Assembly (NCBI GenBank): GCA_035454605.1
Contig: DATIGQ010000137.1
Span: 1 to 43,211, forward strand
Source: Terriglobales bacterium
Lineage (GTDB): Bacteria; Acidobacteriota; Terriglobia; Terriglobales; Acidobacteriaceae
Direction of reading: 5' to 3'
DNA length: 43,211 nucleotides
In this document: one piece after another, positions 15,707 to 22,585 of the stretch
Numbering within the stretch: position 1 is the first letter of the stretch
Layout of the letters: each line of letters opens with the position of its first letter
Position numbers and translations under genes: made by a program
Notes under the pieces: generated by a model
Databases searched by the model: none
The model's input: only the letters and a program-made list of their open reading frames with translations
What the model was told of the DNA's origin: nothing

Positions 15707-15954
15707 AGTACCTCCGAGATCCAACCTCAATGTAGGGGTGTGACGCGCTTCCACTAGAAGGGAACCGAGGTTAGCTTGGCCGCGCCGCGCGTCCCGCCTG
15801 GGCAGACCGCACAGACTGGACGAAGGGTTTTTATAACACCGGGCTCGCCGATGGGTCAACGCAGAAGGGTGCGGCGTAAGGAGCATTCTGAACCTAGAAG
15901 CTGTGAAACAATTTCGGCACCGCGAGTGCGGATTTCCAGCTTACAACTGTCGGC

Positions 15955-16839
15955 CTAGCCATTGTTGCGCTTGCGCATCCTACTAAGCCTCGCTGGAGAT
16001 TGAAAATGGAGAGGATCTCTGAGGTTTTGCAGTTCACGGTAATAATAGAGCGCCGTGGGTCGCTTTCCCTGGATTCTCAGTTTCTTTAGAAACTCGATTT
16101 CCTCTTCCGACGCATCAGCACTGAGCGCGCGATTGCGAAGGAATTCTTTGAGGCCCGGCTCCTCTAAGGGCTGGACTTCCTGCTCAACAAACTCGAGTTT
16201 CTTGAAATTCGCTGGCACTAGCCTCCGGTTCAGGACAACCTCCATACGAAAAGTCAAAAGGTCGATGTCCCAGGATTCAATGAGCGGATCCAGGAAAGAT
16301 GTGCAGTTTTCAACGGAGAGATTGGAGATATCGGCATCCAGGAACTCAAGGGTGCTGGCGCGCATCTGTTGGCGGCTTCGGTGGCTCAGGCGAGCCACCA
16401 GGCGAAGCCAGGGTTCGCTTGCCAGTTTTTCGCGGGCGACATTCTTGGCCACTTCCAGGAGCTTTTGTGTGACCAGACGTTCGAGTTCGCCGAAGGGCTG
16501 CTTCTCAAAGATGGCACGTGCCTGGTTTCTCTTGGCAGGAACGCACTTTCGCAGAATCAGCTCCCGCACTTCCCTAAACAACGGGTCGGTGGGACCGAGT
16601 TTCTTCTTGATTTCCTCTGTGCGCTGCAGTTCGGCCATCCTAGAGAGCTCACCCTTGGGAAGCCTCAAGAAAGCTCCGATTCTTTCGTAGAGCTTTGTCC
16701 GTTCGGGCGCCGGGGGCGCCTTTTTCCCTGTCAACAACTGAGAGATGTAGGACTCGGTAACGTGGGCGGCGATCGCCAAATCCCGTTGCTCGAGGCCGAG
16801 CTTGCGAAGCCGGCGCCGGATCACCAAGGTCACATCCAC
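15955..16839 (-). CDS. HTH (XRE-like) transcriptional regulator with a long helical C-terminal domain
   Basis: A 294-residue protein with an N-terminal helix-turn-helix at about residues 14-45: LEQRDLAIAAHVTESYISQL, then LTGKKAPP. This is the Cro/C1 type. The remaining 240 residues are mostly helical and charged, with no domain I recognise; they may sense a ligand or oligomerise. I start at the GTG at 16839, which has GGAG seven bases upstream. The frame extends to an ATG at 16896, but that start has no ribosome-binding site and would put a palindrome inside the gene. Two palindromes (16866-16883 and 16922-16944) lie between it and the divergent genes and are natural operators for it. Base composition is more A+T-rich than its neighbours, consistent with acquired DNA. 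Confidence 0.7.
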   Translation of the reverse strand: MDVTLVIRRRLRKLGLEQRDLAIAAHVTESYISQLLTGKKAPPAPERTKLYERIGAFLRLPKGELSRMAELQRTEEIKKKLGPTDPLFREVRELILRKCVPAKRNQARAIFEKQPFGELERLVTQKLLEVAKNVAREKLASEPWLRLVARLSHRSRQQMRASTLEFLDADISNLSVENCTSFLDPLIESWDIDLLTFRMEVVLNRRLVPANFKKLEFVEQEVQPLEEPGLKEFLRNRALSADASEEEIEFLKKLRIQGKRPTALYYYRELQNLRDPLHFQSPARLSRMRKRNNG

Positions 16840-16865
16840 GGCGGTTCTCCGATTGAAGCGGTGGG

Positions 16866-16883
16866 TTAACCAAATATGGTTAA
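16866..16883. promoter_or_regulatory. Perfect palindrome upstream of the HTH gene, candidate operator
   Basis: TTAACCA-AATA-TGGTTAA has two perfect 7-base arms around a 4-base centre. It lies 27 bases before the GTG at 16839, downstream of a possible minus-strand promoter (TTGCTT, 16 bases, TATATG). The position fits autorepression by the HTH protein. Confidence 0.55.
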
Positions 16884-16909
16884 GCAAATCAAACATATAC
16901 TGAAATAGA

Positions 16910-16944
16910 TTGACAAAGCAAGTAAATCCAGGTAGGCTATTTAC
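16910..16944 (+). promoter_or_regulatory. Sigma-70-like promoter overlapped by an inverted repeat
   Basis: TTGACA (16910-16915) is followed after 17 bases by TAGGCT (16933-16938), the best housekeeping promoter in the window. The inverted repeat GTAAAT (16922-16927) / ATTTAC (16939-16944), with 11 bases between, covers the -10 box. A protein bound there would block transcription of the rightward genes. Confidence 0.6.
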
Positions 16945-16983
16945 ATGGGCGAGCGCCTCTGCTCACTCCTTCAGGTCTTCTGA
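16945..16983 (+). CDS. Possible 12-codon leader peptide at the transcription start
   Basis: An ATG at 16945 opens a 12-codon frame (MGERLCSLLQVF) ending in TGA at 16981-16983. It begins 7 bases after the -10 box TAGGCT, where transcription should start, so it could be translated without a leader. It precedes the 17042 gene by about 60 bases. This is a weak call from position alone; the codons show no attenuation pattern. Confidence 0.25.
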   Translation: MGERLCSLLQVF

Positions 16984-17041
16984 GCTAAGTCAGTTCATCT
17001 GAGTGCTTCCCCTTAGCCAATAGACAACCTAGGAGGTTGAC

Positions 17042-17362
17042 ATGTTTGCTCGCAACGTCTCCATGCATCTGAAGCCCAACACTCTCGCCGAGTTCACGCA
17101 GACCGTCGAAAAGGACGTCATCCCGTTTCTTCGCAAGCAGAAGGGCTTCCAGGACGAGATCACCTTCGGCATCCCTGGTGGAACCGATGTCATCTCGATC
17201 AGTCTGTGGGACAACAAAGAGAACGCGGATGCCTACAACGTCGCAGGCTACCCGGAAGTGCTGAAGAGCCTGGCCAGGGTACTGGACGGAACTCCCAAGG
17301 TTCGAGTTTCTGACGTCCTCAACTCGACCTCGCACAGAATCGCCGCTCCAGCCGGAGCCTGA
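17042..17362 (+). CDS. Small ABM-like (dimeric alpha+beta barrel) protein
   Basis: A 106-residue protein with the pattern of antibiotic-biosynthesis-monooxygenase-like domains. It has a first strand ARNVSMHLKP, a helix FTQTVEKDVIPFLRKQKGF, a strand ITFGIPGG, a strand DVISISLWDNKE, and a helix with a final strand PKVRVSDVLN. Such proteins form dimeric barrels; some oxidise aromatic substrates or degrade haem, others only bind ligands. No catalytic residue can be named. AGGAGG lies 6 bases before the ATG, and the gene follows a strong promoter overlapped by an inverted repeat. It is the first of four small rightward genes divergent from the HTH regulator. Confidence 0.65.
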   Translation: MFARNVSMHLKPNTLAEFTQTVEKDVIPFLRKQKGFQDEITFGIPGGTDVISISLWDNKENADAYNVAGYPEVLKSLARVLDGTPKVRVSDVLNSTSHRIAAPAGA

Positions 17363-17436
17363 GCCATAAGGCTTTCGGTGTTCAGATCGGGGGCGGGCAG
17401 GTTCCGCCCTCTCTTCCCTGAAACCAGGAGGTTTCA

Positions 17437-17793
17437 ATGCGTACGAAAGTGGTGAAATGGATTTGCATCGCGGCATTGCTCGTTCTCGCGATCCTGTGGC
17501 GCTCATCTTCCAACAGCTGGACTTTTGCGGCGGCCTGGTTGGTCTGGGCGGGTGCCGCCGTCGTTTCTGTGCAGGCGGCGCGAGTACATAGATCCGTGTG
17601 GGCTGGCGTCTTCTTGGCAATGTGCTTGCTTTTCAACCCTTTCGTACCCGTTTCCGCTTCCCCTAGTTCGTTCTTGGTGCTGTATTCAGTATGCCTCGCG
17701 ATGTTCCTCATCTCTCTGAGTGCATTGAACACCAGCCCAAGACTTTCCATTGCTTCGATCACCGATCGGACTCCGGGAAGCGAGTCGCTGTAG
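17437..17793 (+). CDS. Small membrane protein (DUF6804-like)
   Basis: A 118-residue protein with about four hydrophobic segments (near 6-22, 27-46, 54-74 and 78-98). A central LFNPFVPV motif resembles the conserved FNP-(x)-PV segment of small DUF6804-type membrane proteins. It has no known function. AGGAGG precedes the ATG by about 6 bases. It lies 74 bases after the ABM-like gene in the same direction and a few bases before the next one, so joint transcription is likely. Its role in this accessory block is unknown. Confidence 0.6.
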   Translation: MRTKVVKWICIAALLVLAILWRSSSNSWTFAAAWLVWAGAAVVSVQAARVHRSVWAGVFLAMCLLFNPFVPVSASPSSFLVLYSVCLAMFLISLSALNTSPRLSIASITDRTPGSESL

Positions 17794-17800
17794 TGGGGTC

Positions 17801-18292
17801 ATGATGGACCCAGCGAGTACACCTCGTCCTCCAGCCACCACTCAGGCTGGACTCTTCCGAATGTTGGAGTGCGCTGTAATCCTGAACTGGGAAGACTTGA
17901 TGCAGGCCGCTGCCAACTCAGGTTTGATTCAGATTGAATACCCAACTGGGCCTAGTGATTCGCTCGAGTATCTAAAAATCTGGTCCTCCGGAACCAGAGG
18001 CTACTGGAAACTCGTCTGTGAATACCAGATGTGTGCCCTTCCTTTGCATGCCAGGGGCTTGAGTTTTAGCAACGGCTACTACTCTGGGGATTTGGCCCAG
18101 ATGCTGGAAGTGGTCATGCAACATCAGGATACATTCGTGCGTCAGCCCAGGGGGCATGGCTTGATTCAAATCCATACGCCCACTGCAGGAGAAAGAGTGG
18201 CAGCCGACACGTCGATGGGCGACGTTTTGGACCTGGTCGCGTCCGACCGGCAGGATTGCGGTCGCCTTGAATACGAGGGGAGACTCGGATGA
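17801..18292 (+). CDS. Protein of unknown function in the accessory block
   Basis: A 163-residue protein that I do not recognise. It has no signal peptide or membrane segment. The N-terminal 20 residues are proline/threonine-rich. The central part alternates strands and short helices (LIQIEYPTG, then EYLKIWSSG, then YWKLVCEYQM), and later LSFSNGYYSGDLAQMLE precedes a second LIQIHTPT. The two LIQI segments (near residues 43 and 124) are an internal similarity worth noting. I start at the ATG at 17801 because the frame before it overlaps the upstream gene and GGGG lies just before. Its stop overlaps the start of the next gene (ATGA), so the two proteins are probably made together and may interact. 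Confidence 0.55.
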   Translation: MMDPASTPRPPATTQAGLFRMLECAVILNWEDLMQAAANSGLIQIEYPTGPSDSLEYLKIWSSGTRGYWKLVCEYQMCALPLHARGLSFSNGYYSGDLAQMLEVVMQHQDTFVRQPRGHGLIQIHTPTAGERVAADTSMGDVLDLVASDRQDCGRLEYEGRLG

Positions 18293-18720
18293 CAGACACC
18301 TTAAGAGCGGGAACTATCATGATGCGGGCTGGCACACTCATGCCGGAATCCTTGCGAGTAGAGGCCGAAGCCTACTGCCCCGCTTGGGACACGATGAAGG
18401 ACTCGGATGGCGATCTGCTTGATCGCAACCTTCGAGGCGTGGGCTGGAGCTTCTTCTTCCTCGCGGCACGCATTGAAGCGATGGGCTGGGGTTCCTGGAA
18501 AGAAAGAACTGTACGGCGAGCAATGAAGCGGGTGCTCGAGCAAGTGAAATTCTCGAATTTCAATTGCCTGGAGATAACGAGAATCACCGCCAAACGATTC
18601 TTGGGTCTTCCCTACGTGCACGTCTCGGCTCACTCCAGGCATATCCAGAAAGGTCACGTCTTGCAAGCGCATGCGGAACGAGGCCGAGCCGAAGTGGCTG
18701 CCGACTGGGCTCTAGGGTGA
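18289..18720 (+). CDS. Protein of unknown function, translationally coupled to the upstream unknown
   Basis: A 143-residue soluble protein of no family I can name. A second possible start (ATG at 18319, MMRAGTLMPES or the methionine after it) fits the N-terminus as well as the ATG at 18289; the latter is preferred for its 4-base overlap with the preceding gene. The central region is helical and basic (KERTVRRAMKRVLEQVK), and the final third has the ordered-looking ITAKRFLGLPYVHVSAHSRH. Several conserved-type aromatic and histidine residues suggest an enzyme or nucleic-acid binder, but nothing specific. It is the last gene of the block; 190 non-coding bases follow. Confidence 0.55.
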   Translation: MTDTLRAGTIMMRAGTLMPESLRVEAEAYCPAWDTMKDSDGDLLDRNLRGVGWSFFFLAARIEAMGWGSWKERTVRRAMKRVLEQVKFSNFNCLEITRITAKRFLGLPYVHVSAHSRHIQKGHVLQAHAERGRAEVAADWALG

Positions 18721-18895
18721 ATCCTCCCTGGGAGCCGCCGATGCGGATCTGTTTAGGTGGGCTGGCGTCGAGTTGACCGTGTAGTGGGATTCCCGGAAAC
18801 TGCCCCAGGAAATAGGCCCTCAAACTTCCGCGCCCGCCAATCGCCTGAGGAAGCTATCCCCTTGGTTCGCCATTGATTCCACTTGCGCCCCCGAC

Positions 18896-18901
18896 TAGCA
18901 T
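18896..18901 (+). promoter_or_regulatory. -10 box 10 bases from the second kinase start
   Basis: TAGCAT ends 10 bases before the ATG at 18912. No Shine-Dalgarno sequence intervenes, so a leaderless or nearly leaderless transcript is predicted. Confidence 0.35.
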
Positions 18902-18911
18902 CTCTGCCAAC

Positions 18912-21287
18912 ATGGCCGCCGCGGAGCCCATGATCGGCCGGACGCTGGGCCACTACCTTGTCCTGGAGCAGATTGGTGCCGGGGGCATGGGCGTGGTGTT
19001 CCGTGCCCACGACCAGCGCCTGGAACGCGACGTTGCGCTCAAGGTGCTGCCGCCGGGCATGCTGCACGACGATAGCGCTCGCAAGAGGTTTCGCGAGGAA
19101 GCGCTTTCCCTCTCGAGGCTGAACCATCCCAACATTGAGACCGTCCACGACTTCGACACCGAGGACGGAGTGGACTTCCTGGTGATGGAGCTGATTCCGG
19201 GCACCGGCCTGGACCAGAGGCTGCTTGCCGGGCCGCTGCCGGAGAAGGAAGTGCTGAAGTTGGGTCAGCAGTTGGCCGAGGCCTTGGCCGCGGCGCACTC
19301 GGAAAGCATCATCCATCGCGACTTGAAGCCGGGGAACCTGCGGGTGACGCCGGACGGCCGCCTGAAGGTTATGGACTTCGGCTTGGCCAGATTGTTCCGT
19401 GAGGTGGCCGAGACCGACATCACGGCCTCCGTGACCGCCAGTCAGGGCGCCACGGGCACGCTGCCCTACATGGCGCCCGAGCAGTTGCGCGGGGAGAAGG
19501 TGGACGCGCGCAGCGACGTCTGGGCGGCGGGAGCGGTGCTCTACGAGATGGCCACCGGTAAGCGTCCGTTTCCGGGCGAGCACGGGCCGCTGCTCATTGA
19601 TGCCATCCTGAACCGCGAGCCGAAGCCGCCCAGTGCGGTCACGGGAAAGGTCTCCGCCAATCTGGAGAACATTCTCCTGAAGGCGCTGGACAAGGACCCC
19701 AACCGGCGATACCAGTCGGCGAACGAACTGCGCGTGGACCTGGAGCGACTGAGCGCCAGCGCTCCGCTCACCATGCGGACGCGCCTGAGCGCACTGCGTC
19801 GCCGCCGGATGCTGGCCGTAGCTGCGCTCTTGATTCTGGTGGCTGCCATCGGGGTGGGAGCGAACCTCGGCGGCGTGCGTGACCGGCTGCTGGGGCGACC
19901 TGCAGCGGCGCTCAAAATCGAGTCAGTAGCCGTGTTACCGCTGGAGAATCTCTCCGGCGATGCGCAACAAGCCTACTTCGCCGACGGCATGACTGAAGCG
20001 CTGATCAACGATCTGGCCAGGACCGGCGCGCTGAGGGTGATTGCACGCAACTCGGTGATGCGCTACCAGGGTTCGAAGAAGCCGCTGTCGGAGATAGCCC
20101 GCGAGCTGGGCGTGGATGCCGTGGTTACGGGCTCTATAGTCCGAGCCGGCTCGCGTGTCCGCGTCACCGCGCAACTGACCGAAGCCCGGAGTGAGCACTC
20201 GCTGTGGGCGGACCGCTACGAGCGCGAGCTGCACGACGTCATCTCCATCCAGGACGAGTTTACGCGGGCGATTGTGCGGGAGATCAATGCGAATCTGAGC
20301 CCGCAGCAGCAAGAGCGGCTGGCGCGCGTCCCTGCCAAGGTCGATCCCGAAGTTTACGACCTGTACCTGAAGGGACGCGACGCGTTCAACAAGCGGGAAG
20401 GAGAAAAAGACGTTCAGCAGGCGCTTGCCTACTACGAACAAGCGATTTCGAAAGACCCAGCTTACGCTCCCGCTCATGCCAGCCTCGCCGAGGCTTTGAC
20501 CGCGGGGGTAGGGCGCGGCATGATCACGCCCCGTGCGGAGGGGTACGCACGCGCACGCGTGGCCGCCAGCCGTGCCCTGGAACTGGACGACTCACTGGCA
20601 GAGGCCCACTTGGCGCTGGCCGGAGTGAAAGGGGAGTGGGACTGGGACTGGGAAGGAGGCTTGCGCGAGTTCAAACGTGCTCTGGAGTTGAACCCCAACT
20701 ATGCCAACGGGCACTGTTGGTACTCGTCACACCTGAGCCAGATGGGACGCCACGCGGAAGCCATTGCCGAGGCTCGGCTGGGAGAGCGCCTGGACCCCTT
20801 CAGCCAGGTCTGTGGTAGCACTGTCGCCGACGCGTTGTTCTACGCCCGCCGCTACGATGAATGCATCGCGCAGGCACGCAAGCTGATCCAGGCCCGCCCG
20901 AACGCAGTAGGGGAGTATTTTGTTCTACGTGACTGCTATGCTGCAAAAGGGATGTTTGACGAAGCTGTGGCGGCCCTTGTAAAGGTCGCCCCCGTGGCTG
21001 GGACTCGGAAGGAGGACATAGCCGGCTACGAACGGGCCTACAAGACAGGAGGCTGGAAGGGCGCGACTGCCTACGATATCGAGTGGCGAAAGCGAGAGGG
21101 CTACCTCCTTAGCCCAAGCCACTACATCATCCTGGGTAAGTATGATAAAGCGCTCGAGCAGCTTGAGAAGGCGGTGGACGAGCACCGCCTTGGCGCAATA
21201 ACCCTGAAAGTCGATCCATTCTACGATCCCGTCCGCTCACATCCGCGCTTCCAAGCGCTACTAAGGCGCATGAACTTCCCGCCCTAG
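18912..21287 (+). CDS. Ser/Thr protein kinase with TolB-like and TPR domains
   Basis: A 791-residue membrane-anchored Hanks-type kinase. The kinase domain (about 14-280) has the glycine loop GAGGMG, the VALK lysine, the catalytic HRDLKPGN (D137), DFG at D155 and the APE motif in MAPEQL. A membrane span lies at about 299-318. Residues about 337-450 form a TolB/FlgO-like domain (VAVLPLENLSGD, then YFADGMTEALINDLA), and TPR-type repeats follow to the end (AYEQ-like ALAYYEQAISKDPAYAPA; FKRALELNPNYA). Proteins with this layout are common in Acidobacteriota and are thought to be signalling hubs; the ligand is unknown. The start is uncertain: TTG 18873, ATG 18912 or ATG 18930. I chose 18912 for the adjacent -10 box. 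Confidence 0.9.
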   Translation: MAAAEPMIGRTLGHYLVLEQIGAGGMGVVFRAHDQRLERDVALKVLPPGMLHDDSARKRFREEALSLSRLNHPNIETVHDFDTEDGVDFLVMELIPGTGLDQRLLAGPLPEKEVLKLGQQLAEALAAAHSESIIHRDLKPGNLRVTPDGRLKVMDFGLARLFREVAETDITASVTASQGATGTLPYMAPEQLRGEKVDARSDVWAAGAVLYEMATGKRPFPGEHGPLLIDAILNREPKPPSAVTGKVSANLENILLKALDKDPNRRYQSANELRVDLERLSASAPLTMRTRLSALRRRRMLAVAALLILVAAIGVGANLGGVRDRLLGRPAAALKIESVAVLPLENLSGDAQQAYFADGMTEALINDLARTGALRVIARNSVMRYQGSKKPLSEIARELGVDAVVTGSIVRAGSRVRVTAQLTEARSEHSLWADRYERELHDVISIQDEFTRAIVREINANLSPQQQERLARVPAKVDPEVYDLYLKGRDAFNKREGEKDVQQALAYYEQAISKDPAYAPAHASLAEALTAGVGRGMITPRAEGYARARVAASRALELDDSLAEAHLALAGVKGEWDWDWEGGLREFKRALELNPNYANGHCWYSSHLSQMGRHAEAIAEARLGERLDPFSQVCGSTVADALFYARRYDECIAQARKLIQARPNAVGEYFVLRDCYAAKGMFDEAVAALVKVAPVAGTRKEDIAGYERAYKTGGWKGATAYDIEWRKREGYLLSPSHYIILGKYDKALEQLEKAVDEHRLGAITLKVDPFYDPVRSHPRFQALLRRMNFPP

Positions 21288-21324
21288 GGGCGCCCTCGCT
21301 GTTCCTCGTTGTGGAGACCCTTCC

Positions 21325-22581
21325 TCACTCGTACCGCAGCGCCTCAATCGGGTCCAATCTTGCTGCCTTGAGGGCCGGCCAGAAGCCGGAGACTACGCCC
21401 ACCAGCGAGAGGATAACGAAGGAAATGGCCATGACGGAGCCGGAGGCGCGCAGGATGATGTCGCCTTCGTTGTTGGCGGTCTTGTAGAACTCGCTGTAGA
21501 GCGGCATGGGCGGGATGATGTAGGTCAGAGCGATGGCCAGCAGCATGCCAATCACGCCGCCGGCGAAGGTCAGCACCAGGGACTCGATGAGGAACTGCAT
21601 CAGGATGTGGCGCGGGCGGGCGCCGATGGCCTTGCGCAGTCCGATCTCGCGCGTGCGCTCGGTCACCGAAACCAGCATGATGTTCATCACCCCCACACCG
21701 CCCACGCCCAGAGTCATGGCGCCGATCAGTCCCATCAGTACTTCCAGGGCGATGGCGAACTGGCGCATCTCGATGTTGTTTTCCACCGAATTCCAGACCG
21801 GCGTGGCCTTTTCGTCGTTGGGGTGGAAATGGTGGCGGCGCGCCAGGACGGCGCGCGTGGCCGCAATCGCCCTCAAGTGCAGGGCCTCGTCCACCGGCTG
21901 GATGAGGATCATATCGGGGTCGCGGATGCTCATCAGGCCGCGCAGGGTCACGTAGGGGACGAAGGCGCAATCGTTGTCCTGACAGTTGTTGGAGCTGTCC
22001 TGGATCTTCAAGCGCAGCATGCCGATGACCTCGAACTGGCTGCCGTTGATGCTCACGAACTCACCCACGGGGATCCGGTTGCCGAAGACCTTCTTGGCGG
22101 CATCGGGGCCGAAGATGACCACGCGGCGCTGTTCGATGAAGTCGCTTTCCTGAAAGTAGCGGCCGTACTCTACGTCGAGCTTGCGCATCTCGCCGTAGGG
22201 AAATTCGACGGCCTTCACCATCACCGAAACGACGCGATTGTTGAACTTGAAGCCGAAGTTGTCGTCATATTCGGCGCTGGCGTTCTTGACCAGCGGTACT
22301 TCTTCCCGGATGGCCTGCACGTCCTCGAACTTGAAGCGGATGCGCTTGCCGGCGCGCTGGCCTCCAGCCTGCATGCTGGTCTGCCCGCCCCAGAAGTGGA
22401 CCACGTTGTTGCCGATGCCCAGCATGGCGTTGATGACGCTATCGCCCAGCCCCCGGCCGTAGGCCAGCAGGATGACCACCGAAGCCAGTCCCCAGACGAT
22501 GCCCAGCATGGTCAGCGCGGAACGCAGGCGGTTGCGCATCAGCGAGTGCCAGCCTTGCAGGATGGTTTCTCTCAGCAGCAT
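21325..22581 (-). CDS. MacB-type ABC transporter permease (second of a pair)
   Basis: A 418-residue permease of the type VII (MacB/LolCE) ABC class. One N-terminal membrane helix (about 20-45) is followed by a long periplasmic domain (about 50-285), then three C-terminal helices (FtsX-like, about 290-410). The FtsX-domain signature VGGVGVMNIMLVSVTERT followed by REIGLRKAIGA is present, and the protein ends in the usual PIEALRYE. There is no nucleotide-binding domain, so an ATPase must come from elsewhere. These transporters act as mechanotransducers that drive export through an adaptor and outer-membrane channel rather than moving substrate through the membrane. It starts 4 bases after the paralogous permease gene and ends the operon. 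Confidence 0.9.
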   Translation of the reverse strand: MLLRETILQGWHSLMRNRLRSALTMLGIVWGLASVVILLAYGRGLGDSVINAMLGIGNNVVHFWGGQTSMQAGGQRAGKRIRFKFEDVQAIREEVPLVKNASAEYDDNFGFKFNNRVVSVMVKAVEFPYGEMRKLDVEYGRYFQESDFIEQRRVVIFGPDAAKKVFGNRIPVGEFVSINGSQFEVIGMLRLKIQDSSNNCQDNDCAFVPYVTLRGLMSIRDPDMILIQPVDEALHLRAIAATRAVLARRHHFHPNDEKATPVWNSVENNIEMRQFAIALEVLMGLIGAMTLGVGGVGVMNIMLVSVTERTREIGLRKAIGARPRHILMQFLIESLVLTFAGGVIGMLLAIALTYIIPPMPLYSEFYKTANNEGDIILRASGSVMAISFVILSLVGVVSGFWPALKAARLDPIEALRYE

Positions 22582-22585
22582 AGGC

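Noticed and set aside
13940-15757. Long open frame (about 600 codons) on the + strand opposite the pyrophosphatase
   Set aside because: It is the antisense of a well-supported gene; its composition (Gly/Asp/Glu/His-rich, no hydrophobic pattern) is that of a shadow frame in G+C-rich DNA.
17363-17436. Terminator between the ABM-like and small membrane protein genes
   Set aside because: No stable stem with a T run could be drawn; co-transcription seems more likely.
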